This document shows, piece after piece, positions 20,585-25,319 of a DNA stretch of 25,319 nucleotides. Each line of letters opens with the position of its first letter. Within the stretch, counting starts at the first letter, position 1. Below the pieces are notes generated by a model. The model saw only the letters and a program-made list of their open reading frames with translations. It had not been told where the DNA came from and made no database searches. This DNA comes from a virus. Position numbers and translations under genes: made by a program. The stretch is taken from the IMG/VR virus record IMGVR_UViG_3300040809_000268, positions 1 through 25,319 of that record; one strand, given 5' to 3'.

Positions 20585-21022
20585 TTATTTGAAAATGGCA
20601 AAGAGTGGTAACATACCTTTTTTGGATACCATTAAAACTGTAATAAATTCAACGGCTATGAAAGCACCTATGATAATCCACTTGTACTTTTCTAATAGAC
20701 TAATTCTACCACGGAATTCGCCTTTTAGTTCAAGTAACTCTTCCCTTATACGTTTTTCAGATTCCTGTATCTTATCGGAAAGTTCTTTTTCTATACTTAT
20801 CGTCTCACTGGCTCTTATCTTTAGCTTGGAGAATATCACATCATCTATCTTTTCCTGGTGTTCAATCTTCTCCTCGTGTACGGCCAACATAGATTTAATG
20901 TGTGTAGAAACATCTGTTAGTTTGTCAATAGCAGTATCAAGTCTATTTTGAATATTATTAACCTGTTTGACATCTTTGGTTAATTCTGCTAATCGTACTT
21001 GAATTTCTGTATTCTCACTCAT
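20585..21022 (-). CDS. Tail-anchored coiled-coil protein
   Basis: A 145-residue protein: about 110 residues of charged, heptad-patterned sequence (e.g. LAELTKDVKQVNNIQNRLDT, ELLELKGEFRGRISLLEK) followed by one membrane span (WIIIGAFIAVEFITVLMV) and a short tail. With no signal peptide, the long coiled coil is expected in the cytoplasm. Similar proteins are common in T4-like marine phages with no known role. No Shine-Dalgarno precedes the ATG; instead it overlaps the possible CTG-start frame 21015-21137 by eight bases, so translation probably depends on coupling. Confidence 0.72.
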   Translation of the reverse strand: MSENTEIQVRLAELTKDVKQVNNIQNRLDTAIDKLTDVSTHIKSMLAVHEEKIEHQEKIDDVIFSKLKIRASETISIEKELSDKIQESEKRIREELLELKGEFRGRISLLEKYKWIIIGAFIAVEFITVLMVSKKGMLPLFAIFK

Positions 21023-21137
21023 CAGCTATATTTATAATAGTTGATGTTGTATCTGACTTTATATTTTGTGTACATGTCCATAATAAACACCAACATAAAA
21101 AAAACTTTATGAAAGTAAACGTTATCCTTTTTATCAG
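21015..21137 (-). CDS. Possible 40-residue membrane/lipoprotein with a non-ATG start
   Basis: Immediately after the cyclase stop there is a perfect AGGAGG ribosome site with no ATG, GTG or TTG nearby in any useful frame. Four bases later a CTG opens a frame IKRITFTFIKFFLCWCLLW, then TCTQNIKSDTTSTIINIADE, which looks like a basic start, hydrophobic core and a lipobox-like cysteine (C22, with Thr at -1, atypical). Its stop overlaps the start of the next gene. Strength: the SD and the lipoprotein-like profile. Weakness: CTG starts are rare and an alternative 24-codon ATG frame also ends at the same junction. Confidence 0.4.
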   Translation of the reverse strand: MIKRITFTFIKFFLCWCLLWTCTQNIKSDTTSTIINIADE

Positions 21138-21145
21138 ACAGCCTC

Positions 21146-22969
21146 CTAGATTGTGTAAATTGATACCTTATTGGATTTGCCCTTAACTTGAACCATATCC
21201 AATTTCTTCCAATCGTACTTGTTTCTTATCATTTTGTAAGTATCATAACCTACTATTAAAGTTGTGTCATAATTTTTGCTTATGCCTTCTAATCTACTTG
21301 CTAGATTTACGGCGTCACCAAGAACAGAATAATCAAATCTTTGTTTAGAACCCATGTTACCTACAACAGCAGGACCAGAGTTTATTCCTATACCTATATT
21401 TATGTGATTGCCTTCCCCAAAATGTTCATTATCATTTAACTCTTTTAAACATTTTATCATTTCTATTGCTGAATCAACTGCAAGTGATCTATGATTAAGT
21501 TGATCTAAAGGAGCGTTCCAAAATGCCATAATACAATCACCCATATACTTATCAATTGTTCCATTATTCTTCATTATTATATCTGTCATAGGTGTTAGAA
21601 ACTTATTAATAACTTTTGTAAGACCTTGTGGATTACTTTGATACTTTTCTGAAATAGGAGTAAAACCTCTTATATCGCAAAATAAAAAAGTCATGTCTTT
21701 TGTATCACCTCCTAGTTTTAATAATTCTGGATTGTTTTGTAATTTCTTAACCATTGCTGGTGCTAAGTAGTGTTCAAATTGTTTTTTAATTTGTTGTTTT
21801 AATTTAAACTCTAAAATAAATCTATTGAATACGGAATGAAATCCTACGATAGTTATTGTAATTAAAATCCAACTTACATCTACTAACATCAAATGTTTTG
21901 TAAAAAAGTAATAACTTAACCATACTGCTATAACATACCAAGATAAAAGTTTTATTCCTATAACCCAATACGGAGCAAATCTAGTCATTAATATGATAAC
22001 ACAACCTAGTAAAAAGGCAACAGCTAATTCTGATATAAAACTAATATCAACTCTTGTTATATTCTTACCATCTAATACAGTTGATAATGTTGAGGCAGTT
22101 ATCTCATACATATATTTTTCACCTAAAGGAGTTGCCACTATTGAATTTAAACCCTCTGCCGTGGTAGTTATAATAACAGTCTTACCTTTAAACTTGCCAA
22201 CTTGGTCTAAATCTGCTAGACTGATAGTATCATATTCTTTGTTCCATCTTAACCATATACGGCCATTTGGATCAGTCTTTATTGTAGAGAAACCAGGTAC
22301 TCTCATAGCGATAATACCACCTTCTCCTGCCTTCACCTGATAGCTTGGAGCGCCAGTGGCCACTCTTATGACCTCTATTGCCATCGCTGGATAGGTCTCA
22401 TCTCCAATCTTCATAATCAATGGTATTCTTCTTACAACACCATCTATTTCAGGTACTGTGTTTACAACACCAACACCACTTGCCTTTTCACCTAACAATG
22501 GTATAGGTCCTAACATACCTGGCCATTCAAACATATAGGCCATAGGATCATTAATTTTAGCAATACCTCTAGGTACGGCATTCTTATTTGTTTGTGTTGT
22601 TCCTACTTGTGATATGACCACACCATATTGTAATACCTCTGCTAATTCGTTGTCGCCACCTAATCTATCTTCTTCACTAAATAATATAGGTAATACAATG
22701 ATACCTACTTCAGCTTCTCGTAGTTTGATAATGACATCAGCAAGTATATCTCGCTTCCAAGGCCATTGTCCATATTTTTCTATGGCCTTTTCATCAATTG
22801 TAATAACACCTATATCTTGTGATAGTTCTTTCTTTTCTGATTGAAGAAGTAAATCAAAACCTTTAAGTCTTAATATCTCTTTGACTTGTGGGTCTTTTAA
22901 ACCTATAAATGTAATAACAAATAAAGTTACAAATGCTATAGTCCAGTGCGTGAATATTTTACTTATCAT
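21146..22969 (-). CDS. CHASE2-domain adenylate cyclase (class III)
   Basis: A 607-residue membrane receptor enzyme. Order: N-terminal membrane span (about 6-24), extracytoplasmic CHASE2 sensor (about 27-305; includes FDLLLQ, IGVITIDEKAIEKYGQWPWK and GVGVVNTVPEIDGVVRRIPL), three membrane spans (about 311-329, 333-355, 359-378), a linker helix, and a class III cyclase domain (about 422-590). Catalytic residues are all present: metal aspartates D432 (FCDIRGFT) and D478 (YMGDCIMAFW), adenine-selecting K474 and D546 (FDYSVLGD), and N555 and R559 (NLASR). It should make cAMP in the host cytoplasm. Its ATG overlaps the previous stop. Intact receptor cyclases are very unusual cargo for a phage. Confidence 0.92.
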   Translation of the reverse strand: MISKIFTHWTIAFVTLFVITFIGLKDPQVKEILRLKGFDLLLQSEKKELSQDIGVITIDEKAIEKYGQWPWKRDILADVIIKLREAEVGIIVLPILFSEEDRLGGDNELAEVLQYGVVISQVGTTQTNKNAVPRGIAKINDPMAYMFEWPGMLGPIPLLGEKASGVGVVNTVPEIDGVVRRIPLIMKIGDETYPAMAIEVIRVATGAPSYQVKAGEGGIIAMRVPGFSTIKTDPNGRIWLRWNKEYDTISLADLDQVGKFKGKTVIITTTAEGLNSIVATPLGEKYMYEITASTLSTVLDGKNITRVDISFISELAVAFLLGCVIILMTRFAPYWVIGIKLLSWYVIAVWLSYYFFTKHLMLVDVSWILITITIVGFHSVFNRFILEFKLKQQIKKQFEHYLAPAMVKKLQNNPELLKLGGDTKDMTFLFCDIRGFTPISEKYQSNPQGLTKVINKFLTPMTDIIMKNNGTIDKYMGDCIMAFWNAPLDQLNHRSLAVDSAIEMIKCLKELNDNEHFGEGNHINIGIGINSGPAVVGNMGSKQRFDYSVLGDAVNLASRLEGISKNYDTTLIVGYDTYKMIRNKYDWKKLDMVQVKGKSNKVSIYTI

Positions 22970-23387
22970 CTACCTCTGGTTCATCTGCCTCTGGTTTTCT
23001 TTTTATACCATCACACTTCTCTCTCACTTCAGCAAACTGGTCGGGTAGTTCTAGGTTTTTATAACGAGAACACATTTTTAACATTTCTAATTGTTGTCTT
23101 AACAATGCGTTTTCATTAAACACTTTTCTATATTCTTTTGAACAAGTTGAAGTCAATGGTATTCTTAATCTTACGCCTACTGTTCCTCTATCATCATCAT
23201 AACCACTTGTTGATGAACCTCTACCAATATTCTCTGTTTGTGAATATTCCATGTAAGGTTCTAAAGTTGGTCCTTGACAATGATTATCATATTGTAAGTA
23301 ATCGTTTCTTGCGTTAGCAGGTTTAACTAAAATAGTAAATAGAAAAAGTAATACTAATATCAACAAAGTAAATTTATTTGGTGCCAT
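22959..23387 (-). CDS. Small exported protein, unknown function
   Basis: I start this at the ATG at 23387 because it follows GGAGG at seven bases and opens a clean signal peptide (MAPNKFTLLILVLLFLFTIL, cleavage near ANA-RNDY); longer in-frame starts at 23402 and 23447 have weaker context. The mature part (~117 residues) contains DRGTVGVRLRIPLTSTC, which looks like beta-strand, then a helical stretch (NALLRQQLEMLK) and an acidic, proline-containing tail. Four cysteines are present. Placement directly between the curlin-like genes and the cyclase suggests an exported helper. Family not recognised. Confidence 0.68.
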   Translation of the reverse strand: MAPNKFTLLILVLLFLFTILVKPANARNDYLQYDNHCQGPTLEPYMEYSQTENIGRGSSTSGYDDDRGTVGVRLRIPLTSTCSKEYRKVFNENALLRQQLEMLKMCSRYKNLELPDQFAEVREKCDGIKRKPEADEPEVDDK

Positions 23388-23403
23388 CCTAAGTACCTCC
23401 ATG

Positions 23404-23775
23404 TTAATAATCTCCTGTGACTTCTCGTTTGAAGTCTTTAAGTTCATAACCTAAATCTCTTACTGCGTCATTTACTTTGTAATATGAGTTGTCTAACGCC
23501 TCTACTTTTGCTCTTGCTTGGGCAATCTCTGTATTAAGAAATGTCACCTCACGGAATAATTCTTCTCTTCCTTCACTATATTTTTGTGTTAGATTTTTAA
23601 TTTCAATTTTATATCGTTCATCTATTGAACCCAAAGATTGTTCTAAATTTGAGATAGCAATAGTGTGTTGTTCAATAGTGTTGTTTAGTTTACTGATAAC
23701 ATTTATTCCAGTATATAAAGAACCAATCAAAGCAAGTGCTATCGGCAACCAAGTAAATATTTTTTTAATATCCAT
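23404..23775 (-). CDS. Membrane-anchored coiled-coil protein
   Basis: A 123-residue protein with one N-terminal membrane span (WLPIALALIGSLYTGINVIS, about 9-28) followed by a long charged coiled coil (about 30-115, e.g. LNNTIEQHTIAISNLEQSLG and FREVTFLNTEIAQARAKVEA). The basic MDIKK start suggests the coiled coil faces the periplasm, although topology cannot be fixed. It starts after AAGGAGAAACT, ten bases from the curlin-like gene. Possible adaptor between inner membrane and the secreted fibre proteins; inference only. Confidence 0.72.
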   Translation of the reverse strand: MDIKKIFTWLPIALALIGSLYTGINVISKLNNTIEQHTIAISNLEQSLGSIDERYKIEIKNLTQKYSEGREELFREVTFLNTEIAQARAKVEALDNSYYKVNDAVRDLGYELKDFKREVTGDY

Positions 23776-23784
23776 AGTTTCTCC

Positions 23785-25104
23785 TTAATTTTGTGTTACT
23801 GTAGCTGAACAACTAGCAGATACACAGTTTTGTTCCAAATAGTAGTTTTGATCTGTACTACTATCTTGTGTTAATGTTATTGATGTATTGTTTCCACTCA
23901 AATTAATGTGGGCGTCATGGCTACCAGAACCATCTTGTGTTATATCTAGCGTATGACTGTCAGTTAGTATTATATTTAGGTAATGATCGCCTGTACCTTT
24001 TTGATCTACTTGAACATTATTACTATTATCTACATCTAAAAATAGTATCTTATCACCAGTTTCTTTTTGGTCTATTGTTAATGAATTACTATTACCATTT
24101 ACTTCAACTCTAGCAAAGTGTTCTCCACTATTACTTAAATGTAATTGTTCTAAATCTAAAGTATTTGAATTGCCTGTTATTTCAACTATGGCTCTTTGTC
24201 CTGTATCTTGCCATACATCTACATCATTTGAATTGCCATTCACATCAATACCTAATACGTTATCATTATTCTTTTGTGTTAATGTTATTTCATTATAGTC
24301 ACCTTGAATAGAACCAGATGATGTTAAATCTTTACCTATAATTAAGTTGTCATTACCGTCTTGTACAATATCTAAATCTATACCAACACCACTTTGAGTT
24401 ATATAAATGGCATTACCATTTTGAGTTTTTGCTCTTGCTGTGTTTACAGTTGTCTGTTGTGATGATGATATGCCTGCTGAGGGTGTAACTTGTGTTGTTG
24501 AAAACCATGAAGTTGGCATATCTGTTTGACAAGAAGTTGAATAAGAGTTAGTCATACAGTAATTAATATCTAAAGCGGCACCGCCACCCCATTCATACAT
24601 CCATATTGTAATTTCATATTGTTGACCAGCAGTCTTTGTTAATGAACCAGTTGCGTTCCAAGTAGCAGTACCTTGTTGTTGCCAATCTGTAATAACATTT
24701 GTACCATCTATGTTCATAAACACACCATCATCAGCCGCTACACCAAAGTAAACTGTTGTCTGTTGTCCTGTTGTACCTGGCCAAGTGATGTAACCTGTGA
24801 TTTCTACTGCCACCGAATCGCTTCTTCCACTATCTAATACCTGACCACTACCCCAATAATATCCACTTGGACTTGATATAGTTCCTGTGCTCAGTACACT
24901 ACCTAAACCATTTGGACTGGAATTTGAACCATCTGTGTTATAACCTGTTGAATTATCATAGAAAGGAAATTCTAGGCTTGGTGCATAGGTAGTTATATAA
25001 TATGTTTTATAATTTAAAGTTCCTGCCTTTGCCTTTTCCACAATAGAAAAAAACACCATCCATACGAACAGCCAGATTGTAAACCATTTCATAAATTTAT
25101 ACAT
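23785..25104 (-). CDS. Secreted PA14-like/curlin-repeat protein
   Basis: A 439-residue exported protein. Signal peptide: residues 1-27 (hydrophobic WFTIWLFVWMVFF, cleavage near KAKA-GTL). Residues about 28-185 form a PA14-like carbohydrate-binding domain (VYFGVAADDGVFMNIDG at 118-134, then ITDWQQQGTATW). Residues 229-439 are curlin-type repeats of about 22 residues, each ending a strand with Q: NEITLTQ (271), NDVDVWQ (293), NTLDLEQ (314), NSLTIDQ (340), NNVQVDQ (362), HTLDITQ (384), TSITLTQ (407), with NGNSN or GNN turns between. Cysteine pairs are C183/C192 and C427/C432. Curlins form amyloid fibres after export through CsgG. Start is the TAATG junction with the upstream gene. Confidence 0.85.
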   Translation of the reverse strand: MYKFMKWFTIWLFVWMVFFSIVEKAKAGTLNYKTYYITTYAPSLEFPFYDNSTGYNTDGSNSSPNGLGSVLSTGTISSPSGYYWGSGQVLDSGRSDSVAVEITGYITWPGTTGQQTTVYFGVAADDGVFMNIDGTNVITDWQQQGTATWNATGSLTKTAGQQYEITIWMYEWGGGAALDINYCMTNSYSTSCQTDMPTSWFSTTQVTPSAGISSSQQTTVNTARAKTQNGNAIYITQSGVGIDLDIVQDGNDNLIIGKDLTSSGSIQGDYNEITLTQKNNDNVLGIDVNGNSNDVDVWQDTGQRAIVEITGNSNTLDLEQLHLSNSGEHFARVEVNGNSNSLTIDQKETGDKILFLDVDNSNNVQVDQKGTGDHYLNIILTDSHTLDITQDGSGSHDAHINLSGNNTSITLTQDSSTDQNYYLEQNCVSASCSATVTQN

Positions 25105-25319
25105 TATTGATTCTGATATATCCTAATTTGATTTTGACCACCATCACCTAATTCATAATCTATAATTTCTTGGTCGCCTTGTGTGACATTGATAGTATAA
25201 CTGTTTTCCATATCAAGTCTTAATACTATATTGTTTTGAGCAGCGTCTAGTCTAGTCCAAACCCATTGAGGATCCTCTAGTAAAAGTATAACACCAAACT
25301 CATCTTTACCTGATTTTTT
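25104..25319 (-). CDS. Curlin-like protein, 5' end outside window
   Basis: The last 71 residues of a protein whose start lies beyond the window; the frame is open to the edge. It contains FGVILLLEDPQWVWTRLDA, then two strand motifs of the same kind as its neighbour: NSYTINVTQ and NQIRIYQNQ at the very C-terminus. Curlins (CsgA/CsgB) often end with such Q-containing strands. The stop TAA shares a base with the next gene's ATG. It may be a nucleator-type partner (CsgB-like) or a duplicate of the neighbour; the truncation prevents a decision. Confidence 0.65.
   Translation of the reverse strand, partial: KKSGKDEFGVILLLEDPQWVWTRLDAAQNNIVLRLDMENSYTINVTQGDQEIIDYELGDGGQNQIRIYQNQ

Noticed and set aside
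1-25319. CRISPR arrays, insertion sequences, integrase or attachment sites
   Set aside because: No spaced direct repeats, transposase or integrase motifs, or terminal inverted repeats were seen; the only repeats are the short promoter and ribosome-site boxes listed.

Overview
The window reads as part of the genome of a large T4-like (myovirus-type) phage of a marine, A+T-rich host. Every supportable gene lies on the minus strand, and genes are packed end to end with 1-4 base stop/start overlaps. The recognisable core is phage replication and nucleotide metabolism: both subunits of a class Ia ribonucleotide reductase, a glutaredoxin, a T4 gp61-like primase with a zinc finger and Toprim motifs, a T4 RNase H-type flap nuclease, a RuvC-like resolvase and an SprT-like metalloprotease. 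No capsid, tail, integrase, tRNA, CRISPR or IS sequence is visible. An alphaproteobacterial (SAR11-like) host is my inference from base composition and from one lipoprotein resembling the 17 kDa surface antigen family. It is not proven by the sequence.

Layout, in transcription order (high to low coordinates). 25319-21146: two neighbouring curlin-like secreted proteins, one with a PA14-like head, then a membrane-anchored coiled-coil protein, a small exported protein and a complete CHASE2 adenylate cyclase. 21137-20463: a possible tiny membrane/lipoprotein ORF with a non-ATG start, a tail-anchored coiled-coil protein, and a G+C-enriched gap that folds into a three-way junction. 20491-15334: a promoter, primase, a second consensus promoter inside the primase 3' end, nrdA, nrdB, a 56-residue zinc-ribbon protein and a RuvC-like nuclease. 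15353-10751: FkbM methyltransferase, three DxD-type and one GT-B-like glycosyltransferase-like proteins, an SGNH hydrolase and a small membrane protein. 10694-8787: two tandem promoters and six small cytoplasmic genes, including a DUF3310 protein. 8758-4456: a promoter followed by a run rich in exported proteins (glycine-zipper lipoprotein, LPP20-like lipoprotein, several signal-peptide proteins), then glutaredoxin, a winged-helix-like protein and the flap nuclease. 4459-3059: flap nuclease and a phage protein of unknown role. 2977-1: a promoter, a periplasmic protein, the SprT-like protease, a membrane-anchored glucosaminidase, a multi-pass membrane protein, a 54-residue lipoprotein and a promoter for a gene running off the window.

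Regulation visible in the sequence: eight sigma70-like promoters, seven of them with exactly 17-base spacers. Several sit so close to the start codon that the mRNA would be leaderless or nearly so. Two share a 14-base upstream box, and three early genes share a ribosome-binding module. No stretch longer than about 300 bases lacks a gene.

The most unusual content is the envelope-directed cargo: an apparent amyloid/curlin-like export set with exported partner proteins, a host-style cAMP-synthesising receptor and a sugar-modification block. Together these suggest a phage that remodels the host surface or decorates its own particle.
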